64,000 bases of DNA from Neorhodopirellula pilleata (GCF_007859915.1 NZ_SJPM01000007.1:139298-203297); one strand, 5' to 3'; shown: positions 53,751 to 63,225, numbered from the stretch's first letter. The notes: generated by a model not told the origin, from the sequence alone. Numbers and translations are program-made.

Positions 53751-54983
53751 ATGATGAAACCAACTCAACCGCACACCGGCTTCACCTTATTGGAATTGCT
53801 TATCGTCGTCGGTGTGATCGGGATTCTTGTCGGGCTGTTATTGCCCGCCGTTCAGGCGGCTCGCGAAGCAGCACGGCGGATGAGTTGCAGCAATAACTTG
53901 AAGCAGGTTTCGTTGGGCGTCAGTCAGTACCACGATGCGTTCGAGCACCTTCCACCTCACGCAACGGGCACCTTTAGCAACGCCAATGATCCTGCGAACA
54001 CGAATCAGTTTCGCTTGAGCTTCTTGGTCTCGATCACGCCCTTTGTCGGTCAATCGCCGATGTGGGATCGGGTCGCCGAATCGCACATGGGGCCGACACC
54101 TGAGACGATGGTGGATGACGATGACCTTGGGTTCGCATCGATGGATTACATGGGCGAACCTAATCAAGATTTTCGATACCCGGCGATGGGGCCGTCACCG
54201 TCGGTGTCCGCTTATGAGCCATGGTCGACCGAGGTATCCACGTATCGATGTCCGTCCGATCCGGGATTGGGTTTCCCATCGATGGGACGAACGAATTACA
54301 CGGCTTGTCTGGGCGACGCGGTCGAAGGCTTGGACGACGGACTCTGGCGTCACGACGGCATGACATGGTCACCCAGCGGCGAATCGCTGATGCGAGTGAC
54401 CGGCCGCGGAATGTTCGTACCGCGAATGATCACGAGCTTGGATGATTGCACCGACGGATTGTCCGCTACAATTCTTTTGGGCGAAATTGCTACCGACTTA
54501 GGTGACATGGATACACGAACCTCGCCCTCGCTTCAAAACGGATGGAGTGGCGGGGTACTTGATGACATTACCATTTGCCGAGATCAAATTGATCCAACGC
54601 GTCCGATGTTTTGGACCGGCGGAGCGAACATGACGCTGCCGCCAAATTTCGCCGGACGCGGCTTCCGGTGGGCTGACGCGACGCCGTTGATGACGGGATG
54701 CAACACGACCCTGCCGCCCAACCGGGAACTTTGTTTTGGTGGTGATGAAGCCACCGTCGGGACCCTCACCATCAGCAGCCGACATCAAGGCGGCGCTCAT
54801 GTCGGCATGGCCGATGGTTCGATTCGGTTCATAACGGATTCGATCGAGGCCGGTGGCTATGAACTCGGTACGGTCGTCGAAAACGGAGAAGGACCTCGAG
54901 CCCCCGGCAGCGAAAGCCCGTTCGGATTGTGGGGGGCTTTGGGAACTCGCGGGCAAGGTGAATTGATCGGTTCCGAGATATGA
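53751..54983 (+). CDS. DUF1559 prepilin-like protein (H-X9-DG)
   Basis: 410 aa. Leader plus GFTLLELLIVVGVIGILVGL and LLPAVQAAREAARRMSCSNN. The H-X9-DG signature HQGGAHVGMADG lies near the C-terminus, and the end GLWGALGTRGQGELIGSEI is close to the end of the DUF1559 protein at 9701. Second DUF1559 of this cluster, 14 nt after the first. An ATG three nt downstream is an equal start. ATGA overlap with the next gene. Confidence 0.93.
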   Translation: MMKPTQPHTGFTLLELLIVVGVIGILVGLLLPAVQAAREAARRMSCSNNLKQVSLGVSQYHDAFEHLPPHATGTFSNANDPANTNQFRLSFLVSITPFVGQSPMWDRVAESHMGPTPETMVDDDDLGFASMDYMGEPNQDFRYPAMGPSPSVSAYEPWSTEVSTYRCPSDPGLGFPSMGRTNYTACLGDAVEGLDDGLWRHDGMTWSPSGESLMRVTGRGMFVPRMITSLDDCTDGLSATILLGEIATDLGDMDTRTSPSLQNGWSGGVLDDITICRDQIDPTRPMFWTGGANMTLPPNFAGRGFRWADATPLMTGCNTTLPPNRELCFGGDEATVGTLTISSRHQGGAHVGMADGSIRFITDSIEAGGYELGTVVENGEGPRAPGSESPFGLWGALGTRGQGELIGSEI

Positions 54984-55933
54984 TCAGTCGACGTGATTTC
55001 GCGATCCAAAGTGCTGCGGCGTTGTCGCTATCGCTCGCCGGTTTGGATCGTTTTGCCATTGCCGAAGAGCCCGGCCTGTCGCAGAAACGCTTGATCGATT
55101 TAGGGCTCAATGCGTTAGCCCGTGCACCGGAGCGAAACTATTTTGCCGACGGCCATCGTGGCGCGTCGATGATCTCGGCTCATTTGATGTGCGTCGATAA
55201 CGGGCTCGACGACCCAACTGCCAACCGGATCATTGAGTTGTTCGATCTCAATTGGGCCAGCGGTACGTTATGCGAACCCTTTGCGGCAGCCGACCCGGTC
55301 GAAGACGCGGCGGAACAGATCGGTCGGGCGTTCGCCGATGGAAGTGGCGTGTTACGGCAGGTCGGTCATGACGCGATCTTTGCGATGCACGCGATCAAAG
55401 GTTTCCGGATGCTGCCTGAATCGGCGACTCCCGAACGAGTGGAAGGCGTTTGCAATTTGATCAAAGCATTCCAGCCTTGGCGGGACGTGGCTCCGGACGA
55501 TGACATCGATCCACCGCCTTTTGACAGCACCCAAGAAATCTCGCGTTACATCTTGAAGGAAGCGTCCGATGCGATGGACCGTTTCGTCGATTACGGCCAA
55601 GGCTTTACCGGGCACTTGCTCACGTTCGGGCAATCGCTTGTCGAACTCGCGGCGATGGGCGACGTCGAATGGGCCGAAAGCGGTCGAGTGGCGTTTCGGA
55701 AATACCTAACGGTTGTCCGCCAAGGTCCTCAATCGGGAGACCGAAAGATCAAGCCGCATGCCCCGAGCCCGCTACGGCCCGACGATTTGGCGTACTGGCA
55801 AAAACGTGGCGACAAAACACTCGGCTTGGGACATGTTTTCAAATATCCCTATGCCTACTACGACCTGATCGACCGCGCCGACGATCCTCAATTAACCGCC
55901 GATCTGAATGCTAAGGCGTGGCGTTTGTTTTGA
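54980..55933 (+). CDS. Tat-signal protein of unknown function
   Basis: 317 aa. The N-terminus SRRDFAIQSAAALSLSLAGL is a Tat-type signal, predicting export of a folded protein. The mature part is mostly helical, with no family I recognise (NYFADGHRGASMISAHLMC, PWRDVAPDDDIDPPPFD). It is coupled by ATGA to the DUF1559 gene and so probably belongs to the pseudopilin cluster. Its last 23 bp overlap the 3' end of the convergent isomerase-like gene. Confidence 0.8.
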   Translation: MISRRDFAIQSAAALSLSLAGLDRFAIAEEPGLSQKRLIDLGLNALARAPERNYFADGHRGASMISAHLMCVDNGLDDPTANRIIELFDLNWASGTLCEPFAAADPVEDAAEQIGRAFADGSGVLRQVGHDAIFAMHAIKGFRMLPESATPERVEGVCNLIKAFQPWRDVAPDDDIDPPPFDSTQEISRYILKEASDAMDRFVDYGQGFTGHLLTFGQSLVELAAMGDVEWAESGRVAFRKYLTVVRQGPQSGDRKIKPHAPSPLRPDDLAYWQKRGDKTLGLGHVFKYPYAYYDLIDRADDPQLTADLNAKAWRLF

Positions 55934-56900
55934 CCCGAGGGAACGCTTGGCGAAGAAGTTCGAGGCTTTTGGGAATCGCAGTTCGATAGTCTTCCATGCC
56001 TTCGAACTCCAAGGAAATGAAACCACGGTAATCGTGCTTCTGTAGGATCTGACCAATCCGTTGATAATCCAGGTCCAATGAATACCACTGGCCGCCACCG
56101 TAATAAGTCTTCGCTTGAACCAAGATCGACCGGGCAGCGATCTTATCGAGCCGTTCGTAGGGATCTTCCAGAAAGTTGCCCGTATCAGCCGTGATCTGCA
56201 ACCAAGGCGAATCGACGGCGTCGATGATTCGCAAAATCCCTTCGGGTGTCAAACCGAGACCCCAATGGTTCTCCAGTCCCAGCACGATGCCACATTTTTC
56301 GGCGACGGCAACGCATTGCTCCAGGGCGTCGATGACCCACGGAAAACCATCTTCGTCCGTGTAACCATCCAGCGGCGGTTCGACACCTCGATTGGCCATC
56401 AAGGCATCGAAATCTTTCGATGTCCCCCAGCGTCCGGTGTTGACTCGCATGGTCGGGATCCCGAGTTGATAGGCGAGTTCGATTTGGCCGATCGTTCGGT
56501 CGATGTTTTGTTTGCGAAGCTCTGGGTCGGGCGTCACGAATCCCTGATGCGTCGACATACCGATCAGCGGCAAGCCGAGCGACAGGGCGCGGCGTTTGTA
56601 AGACATCAACTTGGAATGGCTGAGTAGCTCGTTCTGGTCCAGTTGATAGAGTAACAGTTCAACGCCATCGAATCCCATTTCATCGGCGACGTCGAGGCAT
56701 CGATCAAAGTCACGGAACTCCTCATTGCGAAATCGCCAAAGTGAGTAAGTCGACAGGATGATGGGATGCGTCTTTCGTGGCCCTAAGTTTTCCGTCGCGA
56801 GCGGCGACCTCGAGTCGGACTCGGCACCGACCGCCTGTGCCAGCGGGATCAAAGGCAAGGTGGACGCGAGTCCCAAGAAGCCTCGGCGTGAATTGATCAT
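55911..56900 (-). CDS. Exported sugar-phosphate isomerase/epimerase-like protein (AP endonuclease 2 fold)
   Basis: 329 aa from the ATG at 56900 (MINSRRGFLGLASTLPLIPL), a Tat-type signal; the frame upstream to 57014 has no such feature. The TIM-barrel shows LDVADEMGFDGVELLL, GLPLIGMSTHQGF, IPTMRVNTGRWG, ALEQCVAVAEKCGIVLGLEN and ADTGNFLEDPYERLDK, typical of the xylose-isomerase-like family. Metal-dependent sugar isomerisation or epimerisation is the family role. It is the last gene of a minus-strand operon, 76 nt after DUF1501. Confidence 0.88.
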   Translation of the reverse strand: MINSRRGFLGLASTLPLIPLAQAVGAESDSRSPLATENLGPRKTHPIILSTYSLWRFRNEEFRDFDRCLDVADEMGFDGVELLLYQLDQNELLSHSKLMSYKRRALSLGLPLIGMSTHQGFVTPDPELRKQNIDRTIGQIELAYQLGIPTMRVNTGRWGTSKDFDALMANRGVEPPLDGYTDEDGFPWVIDALEQCVAVAEKCGIVLGLENHWGLGLTPEGILRIIDAVDSPWLQITADTGNFLEDPYERLDKIAARSILVQAKTYYGGGQWYSLDLDYQRIGQILQKHDYRGFISLEFEGMEDYRTAIPKSLELLRQAFPRVKTNATP

Positions 56901-56976
56901 GATTGCCTTTGTGTCAAAATGAAGTGGTAGCTGAACTCGCGAGGATTCCGGGAACTTGGTAAGCATCGCGTGAACC

Positions 56977-58506
56977 CTATCCCAGGATTTCTTGAACGAC
57001 TCGGCTATCTTCAACGCCGGTCAGTTTTTGTTCGAGACCTTGGAATGGGTATGAGAACCGTTCGTGATCGATTCCGAGTTGATGCAAGATTGTGGCGTTC
57101 AGGTCCCGGATATGAACGGGGTCTTTCACAATGTTGTAGCTGAACTCGTCCGTTTCGCCGAAGACGGTTCCCGGCTTGATCCCCGCTCCGGCCAACCACA
57201 CCGTAAAGCACTTGGGATGGTGATCGCGTCCGTAATTGGTTTTCGTCAGTGTGCCTTGGCAATAAACCGTTCGTCCAAACTCGCCCCCCCAAACGACCAA
57301 CGTATCGTCGAGCAGACCCCGTTGTTTTAAGTCGGTTAACAAACCCGCCGAAGGTTGGTCGACGTCGCGGCATTGATTGGGAAGGTCAGTGGGAAGCTGG
57401 CCATGTTGATCCCAACCGCGATGGAAAATTTGAGTGAACCGCACACCACGCTCGGCCATCCGACGAGCCATCAAGCAGCAGTTCGCGTAGGTGCCCGGTT
57501 TGAGCACCTCGGGGCCGTAGAGATCCAACACGTGTTGTGGCTCGTCGCTGAGGTCAGCCAATTCGGGCACGCTCGTTTGCATCCGAAACGCCATTTCGTA
57601 CTGGGCGATTCGGGCTTCCGTTTCCGGATCACCGATCCGTTGCAGCGTTTGTTGATTGAGTTCGGCGAGCGAATCGAGCATCCGACGCCGGACGGTTGCG
57701 TCGATGCCCTCGGGGTTGGACAAATACAATACCGGGTCTCCCGTACTTCGCAGCGCCACACCTTGGTACTTGCTCGGCAAAAAACCGCTGCCCCATAAGC
57801 GGTTGAATAGCGCTTGGGCTTGTTTGCGTCCCGTCCACGATGCCGTCATCACGACGAACGCGGGCAGGTCTGCGTTCTCGGTTCCCAAGCCATAGCTCAA
57901 CCACGAACCCAGCGACGCTTTGCCGGGCAATTGATTTCCGGTGCAGATATAGGTAATCGCCGGATCGTGGTTGATCGCTTCGGTCCACATCGATTTGACC
58001 AACGCGATCTCGTCGACTTTGCCCGCCATGTGCGGGATCAACTCGCTCGCCATCGTTCCGTTTTGCCCGTGCGGTGTGAACGAATAGATGCTCGGCGCGA
58101 TCGGGAACCGGGCTTGGCCGCTCGTCATGGTTGTCAAGCGTTGACCTTGGCGTATCGATTCGGGCAGGTCTTTGTCGAACCAATCCGCCATGACCGGCTT
58201 GTGATCCCACATATCCATTTGGCTCGGCGCCCCAGACATGAACAAATAGATCGCCCGCTTGGCGGCCGGTTCATGGTGCGGCAAGCCAGGCAGCCCCGAT
58301 GGTTTTGATGCGAAGTCCGCCGTGGAAGTTGGAACGGATTCGGCAGCAAGCAGGGAACAAGGTGTGTCGAGCGATGCCAACGCCGCCGCACCGAGCCCTA
58401 AGCATGATCTCGAGAACAGCGAACGACGCGAAAGCTGAGCCAAGCGAGTCTGAGCCTCGGACGCATTGAGCCAATCCGAAGCGAGCGTGGGTTGAGTCGG
58501 ATTCAT
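56977..58506 (-). CDS. DUF1501 family protein
   Basis: 509 aa. Tat-like N-terminus SRRSLFSRSCLGLGAAALAS. Family signatures include RAIYLFMSGAPSQMDMWDHK, SHGQNGTMASELIPHMA-like sequence (here PHGQNGTMASELIPHM), VVWGGEFGRTVYCQG and GRDHHPKCFTVWLAGAGIKP. The domain belongs to the alkaline-phosphatase/sulfatase-like fold. The start overlaps the preceding PSD1 stop as ATGA. DUF1501 and PSD1 genes are paired widely in planctomycetes; the biochemical role is unproven, probably glycan or sulfoester-related metabolism outside the cytoplasm. Confidence 0.93.
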   Translation of the reverse strand: MNPTQPTLASDWLNASEAQTRLAQLSRRSLFSRSCLGLGAAALASLDTPCSLLAAESVPTSTADFASKPSGLPGLPHHEPAAKRAIYLFMSGAPSQMDMWDHKPVMADWFDKDLPESIRQGQRLTTMTSGQARFPIAPSIYSFTPHGQNGTMASELIPHMAGKVDEIALVKSMWTEAINHDPAITYICTGNQLPGKASLGSWLSYGLGTENADLPAFVVMTASWTGRKQAQALFNRLWGSGFLPSKYQGVALRSTGDPVLYLSNPEGIDATVRRRMLDSLAELNQQTLQRIGDPETEARIAQYEMAFRMQTSVPELADLSDEPQHVLDLYGPEVLKPGTYANCCLMARRMAERGVRFTQIFHRGWDQHGQLPTDLPNQCRDVDQPSAGLLTDLKQRGLLDDTLVVWGGEFGRTVYCQGTLTKTNYGRDHHPKCFTVWLAGAGIKPGTVFGETDEFSYNIVKDPVHIRDLNATILHQLGIDHERFSYPFQGLEQKLTGVEDSRVVQEILG

Positions 58507-61500
58507 TTGCAGACCACTTCGTCGAGATTCAAGAGCGTATTAGAAAGTACCGTCCAGGCCGCCAGTTCGGCATCACTGATCCCGACCAACGATTGGGCTT
58601 GGTCGAGATCGTTGGCGTAGTAGTGACCCAAATCCGTCGCCAGACGCGACAACGTTTTGACTTCCTCCGGTTCGGGCGTTCGCAACACGACATGATGGAA
58701 CAACCGAACCAAACGTGCCGACGGAACATCCATTTCACCGGAGACCGATAAGTCATTCCACGACAGGGCTTGTTTGGCCAATTCTTGGGACGCTTTCAAC
58801 GTTTGCGGTTCGTTGAGCAATAGCAGTGCTTGCAGCGGTGTGTTGGTTCGCTCACGCCGGGCCGTGCAAGATTCACGACTCGGTGCGTCGAACGTCGTCA
58901 TCACGGCCGGGGCGCTAGTGCGTTTCCAAAACGTGTAAACACTGCGTCGGTAAATTCGATCACCTTCATCGGCGACAAACACGGCCGTGTCGCTGTCGGT
59001 GTACCCGACGGCGGCCCACAACCCGGCGGGTTGTGGCGGCTTCACACTCGGGCCGCCTTGTTGGTCGACAAGCAAACCTGAGATCGCCAATGTTTGATCC
59101 CGCAACATCTCCGCATCGAGCCGGAATCGAGGACCGCGAGCAAGCAAGCGATTCGTCGGATCGACGGCCAGCAACGTCAGAGATGTTTTCGCACCGCGTT
59201 GATACGCCTGGGTCATCACCAAACGTTTCATGAACGCTTTCACGTTCCATCCACTCTCTTGAAATTCGATCGCAAGTTGATCGAGCAATTCCGGGTGCGA
59301 CGGCGGGTTGCCTTGGTTGCCAAAATCCTCACTCGTCTTGACCAAGCCGATTCCAAAAACTTGTTGCCAAAACCGATTAACCGCGACACGCGCGGTCAGC
59401 GGGTGATTTTCATGAACCAACCACTGCGCCAAGCCCAGTCGATCCGAGGGAGCATCCTTCGGCATCGGCGGCAAGAATTCGGGAGTACGTCGTTCAACTT
59501 TCTCACCGGGTGAATCGTATTGCCCGCGTTGTAGGACGAAGGCGTCACGAGGTTGGGCGGTTTCTTTCCAGACCAACGTCGTCGGAATTTGTTTCTGAAC
59601 CTCATCCTTCATCTTCAATAGGCCGCTCCGCATGTCTTGAAGAGCCAACCATTGCGGGTGACTGCAATACGACGATCGATAGAACGAACGAAGTGCTTTG
59701 ATTTGGTGAGAGTCTTGTTGATCCGCAGGAACCGATGCCAAGGCGTCTAGGCGTTTCGCCAAACGTTTTGGGATCTCCACCTCCGACGATGGGAACGCGA
59801 ACGCGAGTCGGCCTTGATCTTGGCCTGGTTGCGACACGCTGCGAATGAACAGATGGTTGGTACCCTTCTTGAGTTTCAACGAAACCGTTTTTCGCAGCGG
59901 CTGAAATTTGGCCGGTCCACGCTGCTCGTCGATCTTCGCTCCGTTGAGAAACACGACGTGACCGCCATCATTGCCGATGGTCATTTCGATGGTTTGCTCT
60001 TTTTCCGATTCGATCGTCTGATGCAACACGGTCGCACTATCATGATCGGACGACTTGGGAACGAAGTTCGTCAAAACTGGAAGCACGTCGGCCCGGTGTT
60101 GCCATCGATAAGTTCGATCGCCTGATGTGATCGCCGCGTCCGCATCAAACGCATCTAGGTTCTCACCGGCGACGACGTCCGCGTATCCCGCATTGGAATC
60201 CTGACGCTCGATCGGTCCGATCACATGAACATCGCCCAGGCGGATCGAGGGGGTGACGGACTCCTGGATCGCCGATTCCAATAGCTGGAACTCGACGGCG
60301 CGAAACATGTGCTGTGCGTATCGCGATTGATAGCTCATCCGCACCCGCAATTCAGGTCCTGCGTCCGGGTTGTCAGCCGATGCGGTGACCTCGAGCGGAT
60401 CGGTCAATTCAAATTGAGCTGACCTAGGCCCGGTTTTGTCGTGACCGGCGACGGCCCAACCGGTGTCCAGGTCGATGACGCCGTCGAAGGCTTTTTCGAT
60501 GGCATATCCGTTGTCGTCTTGTTGGATGTTCGCGTGACCTGTGGCGATTTTAATCTGTTGCCAACCCGTATCGGCTCGTCCGTTATCGCGGTAGTCGAGC
60601 GTGATCTCACTGAGCACGACGTTGCCGTTGGACGACAATCCCACCCGGGGATGTTTCTCGTCGGTCAGGGCCTCCAAGTGGAACGTACGCCACGTGCCCG
60701 GCGGAATTGGCAAGACGATCTCGACATGATCGGTTGCTTTGGGTTGATCCAAGACAATGCTGCGTTCGACCACTGTCACGGTCGTGCCGGCCTCACTGGA
60801 GGCGGCGGACGGCACCAATTCCGCTTTGACGATTTCGGATCGATCGGTCAGCGAACGTTGCCAGGCCAATTGGGCGGCATCCACCTCGTCGAGCGGACCT
60901 TTGAGTTGCTCGTCGAGATGGGCCAACTCGCGTTCGACTTCATCGAGCCGCTCGGTTTGCTCTTGCGAAGGGATCTTGATCACCGGCGGGTGGTCTTTTT
61001 TGTTGCCATCGAGCGCGCTTCCGTCGAGCGAGTTGAAGAACGCCGAAAGCGAGTAGTAGTCTTTTTGAGTGATCGGATCAAACTTGTGATCGTGGCAGAC
61101 GGCGCAGCCGGTGGTTAACCCCAAGAAGATGGTGCCGAAGGCGTCGGTTCGATCGATCACATTACGGGCGAACACTTCGTCGTAGATCGACCCGCCTTCG
61201 CTCGTCGTGACGTTCAAACGGTTAAAACCGCTGGCGACTTGTTGATCGACGGTTGGTTCGGGAAGCAAATCGCCGGCGAGTTGTTCGGTGATGAAAACGT
61301 CAAACGGTTTGTTGCTGTTGAACGCATTGATCACCCAATCACGGTAATGCCACATCTCGCGGTAGTTGTCCAAGTGCAAGCCGTGGGTATCACCATAGCG
61401 AACCAGGTCCAACCAATAACGCCCCATGTGTTCGCCGAATGCGGGTGACTGAAGTAAGCGATCGACGTATGTTTCGTAGGCCAGCGGTGACGGGTCGTTA

Positions 61501-62072
61501 ACCAATCCTTGCACCTGATCCCAAGTCGGCGGCAAGCCGGTCAAGTCAAACGCAACTCGACGGGCGAGTGTGGTCCGGTCGGCGGGACCGTTGGGCGTGA
61601 GGCCCCGTTCGCTCAGTTTGAGGTCGAGCCACTCGTCGATGGTTCGATCGGGTGTCTCAATTCGTTTGGGCGGAATGAACGACCAATGGTCTTCGAACTT
61701 GGCACCGCCGGCGATCCAAGCTTCGAGTAGTCGCTTGGACTGCTTATCGAGGGGTTTGTGATGCCCGGGCGGCGGCATGATCAGGTCCGGATCATCCGTC
61801 CGCAACCGTTCCACGATCAGACTTTCTTCCCAAGCGTCGGCGTCGACGACCTCGGCGATCCCGTCGGCGGTGTCGAGCCGCACGCCTGCTTGACGCTCTT
61901 GTTCGTCGGGACCATGGCAGGCAAAACAGTGATCCGACAACAAAGGTCGAATCTCGCTCGCAAAGTTGGGAAGGGGGGTTTCCGCAACAACAGACGATCC
62001 CAGACCGAGCAATCCGACTGCCACGCACATCCGAATGCCTGAGACGAATGTCGCAGCGTTTCGGTCCCTCAT
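58503..62072 (-). CDS. PSD1/DUF1549/DUF1553 planctomycete cytochrome c protein
   Basis: 1189 aa from the ATG at 62072, which overlaps the ThuA stop as TGATG. A signal peptide (about residues 10-32) is followed by the planctomycete cytochrome C domain with a single heme motif CFACHGPDEQ (near residue 50). DUF1549 then shows FDLTGLPPTW and YDTHGLHLDNYREMWHYRDW-like sequence, and the C-terminal DUF1553 has RVAVNRFWQQVFGIGLVKT and NTPLQALLLLNEPQ. The centre (about 400-760) holds a beta-rich carbohydrate-binding-like insert. Redox role in the periplasm is inferred. Confidence 0.93.
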   Translation of the reverse strand: MRDRNAATFVSGIRMCVAVGLLGLGSSVVAETPLPNFASEIRPLLSDHCFACHGPDEQERQAGVRLDTADGIAEVVDADAWEESLIVERLRTDDPDLIMPPPGHHKPLDKQSKRLLEAWIAGGAKFEDHWSFIPPKRIETPDRTIDEWLDLKLSERGLTPNGPADRTTLARRVAFDLTGLPPTWDQVQGLVNDPSPLAYETYVDRLLQSPAFGEHMGRYWLDLVRYGDTHGLHLDNYREMWHYRDWVINAFNSNKPFDVFITEQLAGDLLPEPTVDQQVASGFNRLNVTTSEGGSIYDEVFARNVIDRTDAFGTIFLGLTTGCAVCHDHKFDPITQKDYYSLSAFFNSLDGSALDGNKKDHPPVIKIPSQEQTERLDEVERELAHLDEQLKGPLDEVDAAQLAWQRSLTDRSEIVKAELVPSAASSEAGTTVTVVERSIVLDQPKATDHVEIVLPIPPGTWRTFHLEALTDEKHPRVGLSSNGNVVLSEITLDYRDNGRADTGWQQIKIATGHANIQQDDNGYAIEKAFDGVIDLDTGWAVAGHDKTGPRSAQFELTDPLEVTASADNPDAGPELRVRMSYQSRYAQHMFRAVEFQLLESAIQESVTPSIRLGDVHVIGPIERQDSNAGYADVVAGENLDAFDADAAITSGDRTYRWQHRADVLPVLTNFVPKSSDHDSATVLHQTIESEKEQTIEMTIGNDGGHVVFLNGAKIDEQRGPAKFQPLRKTVSLKLKKGTNHLFIRSVSQPGQDQGRLAFAFPSSEVEIPKRLAKRLDALASVPADQQDSHQIKALRSFYRSSYCSHPQWLALQDMRSGLLKMKDEVQKQIPTTLVWKETAQPRDAFVLQRGQYDSPGEKVERRTPEFLPPMPKDAPSDRLGLAQWLVHENHPLTARVAVNRFWQQVFGIGLVKTSEDFGNQGNPPSHPELLDQLAIEFQESGWNVKAFMKRLVMTQAYQRGAKTSLTLLAVDPTNRLLARGPRFRLDAEMLRDQTLAISGLLVDQQGGPSVKPPQPAGLWAAVGYTDSDTAVFVADEGDRIYRRSVYTFWKRTSAPAVMTTFDAPSRESCTARRERTNTPLQALLLLNEPQTLKASQELAKQALSWNDLSVSGEMDVPSARLVRLFHHVVLRTPEPEEVKTLSRLATDLGHYYANDLDQAQSLVGISDAELAAWTVLSNTLLNLDEVVCK

Positions 62073-62830
62073 CACTCCAGCCTTCCAGCGGCCCATAACA
62101 TACCTCGGACAAGCGTCTCTAAGTAAACTTCGTCTTCGAACGTTTCCCGCGAGTGGCCATAAGTGGTGCCAAAGACGCGGGCGTTACCATATTGATTGGT
62201 CCAAATCACCGGATTGGTTTTTCCCGTCTTTTGACTATCCGACGTTGCCAAGACGGTCGTATTGGGCCACACCTTTTCGATGATATAAAGTTCGTCCATC
62301 GCCGACGTGTGGGCTTCCGGATAATCCCGCATGATCGGATGGTCGGCCGCCGCGATCTTGATGGGGTAGCGGGCTTGATGCTCGTGGTGGCGACTGGTCA
62401 CGCCGAGGAATTCACGCCAATCATCGATATCGGCATCTCGGTAGGTGTGCATGGCACAGTGAATCACAACGGCCGGAACGCCAGCCTTGTGGACCCGCGT
62501 GATGCTGCGGATGTAGTCCGGGTTGGTCGTTGCGGCAAAGCATTCGTTGTGGACCACGACGTCGAATCCCTTGGACCACTCGTCGTTGCCGTAAAAGTCG
62601 ATCTCCGCTTCGGTGCCCTTGCCGCCTTCGTTGACCACCGTCCAAACCGCCGCAACGCCGGCTTTCTCGGTCGCCAATTGCAACGCCTTGGCTTGGAAAT
62701 CGTAATCATGACAGCAACCGCTGGTGATCAACAGCACGTTGAGAGGGGCAGTGTCGTCTCCACGGGACGCGACTGTCGCGACGGTCGAAACAAACATGCC
62801 GAACAAACAGACAAACAAGCGGGATAACAT
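62072..62830 (-). CDS. ThuA domain protein, exported
   Basis: 252 aa from the ATG at 62830, which begins a signal peptide (SRLFVCLFGMFVSTVATVAS); longer readings run into the repeat cluster upstream. ThuA features are LNVLLITSGCCHDYDFQAKA, FDVVVHNECFA, AVVIHCAMHTYRD and RVFGTTYGHSRETF. The fold is glutamine-amidotransferase-like without its catalytic set. ThuA proteins are linked to sugar (trehalose-type) use. It is the first gene of the four-gene operon. No clear ribosome site is seen upstream. Confidence 0.92.
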   Translation of the reverse strand: MLSRLFVCLFGMFVSTVATVASRGDDTAPLNVLLITSGCCHDYDFQAKALQLATEKAGVAAVWTVVNEGGKGTEAEIDFYGNDEWSKGFDVVVHNECFAATTNPDYIRSITRVHKAGVPAVVIHCAMHTYRDADIDDWREFLGVTSRHHEHQARYPIKIAAADHPIMRDYPEAHTSAMDELYIIEKVWPNTTVLATSDSQKTGKTNPVIWTNQYGNARVFGTTYGHSRETFEDEVYLETLVRGMLWAAGRLE

Positions 62831-62878
62831 GGTGGGCTCGGAGGGGGGAGTCAGGGAGGAAATACCTTGCGGGTCAAG

Positions 62879-62976
62879 CGTACTCGTCCTCAATGAAATG
62901 GTACTCGTGCTCAAACTCGAAACACACCGTCGAGCACGAAGTACGAGTACCGCCGAGGGCTGAGTACGAGCACGAG
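62879..62976. repeat. Cluster of TACTCGTGCTC repeats in both orientations
   Basis: TACTCGTCCTC (62881) and TACTCGTGCTC (62902) are followed by GAGCACGAAGTACGAGTA (62932) and GAGTACGAGCACGAG (62962). The two halves can pair in more than one register. It lies upstream of the ThuA gene. The whole gap 62831-63225 is made of this and the two repeats below. Confidence 0.85.
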
Positions 62977-63010
62977 AGCCCGGTTGAATGCGAGTTCCCG
63001 CCTCTTTGGT

Positions 63011-63106
63011 TTGCATTACGCGACTTCAAAATGCGTAAGCAAGGAATGAGTCAATATCAATGATCCCTCGCTTACGCAGCGGGTTACGATGAGGACTCAA
63101 TCAACA
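63011..63106. repeat. Nested stem-loop repeat (copy 3, decayed)
   Basis: Arms TGCGTAAGCAAGGA (63032) and TCCCTCGCTTACGCA (63064) pair with small gaps. The right end GTTACGATGAGGACTCAATC continues AACAGCC and matches the right end of copy 1. The left outer arm has diverged. Confidence 0.8.
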
Positions 63107-63166
63107 GCCTGCCAGCGCCGTCGGCTCGCCAGATCAACCGCACGTCGCGAGTTGGGCTACCGATCA

Positions 63167-63190
63167 CCGAAAGTCTTGGCGACTTTCGCT
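63167..63190. repeat. 24-bp CGAAAGTC palindrome, inverted copy
   Basis: CCGAAAGTCTTGGCGACTTT then CGCT; it is the reverse complement, with one change, of the element at 21290. It lies 35 bp past the stop of the DUF4912 gene (minus strand), a terminator-like position. Confidence 0.75.
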
Positions 63191-63225
63191 GCGTCGTAAA
63201 CCTCAAGCTCAACTCGGATGAATCG

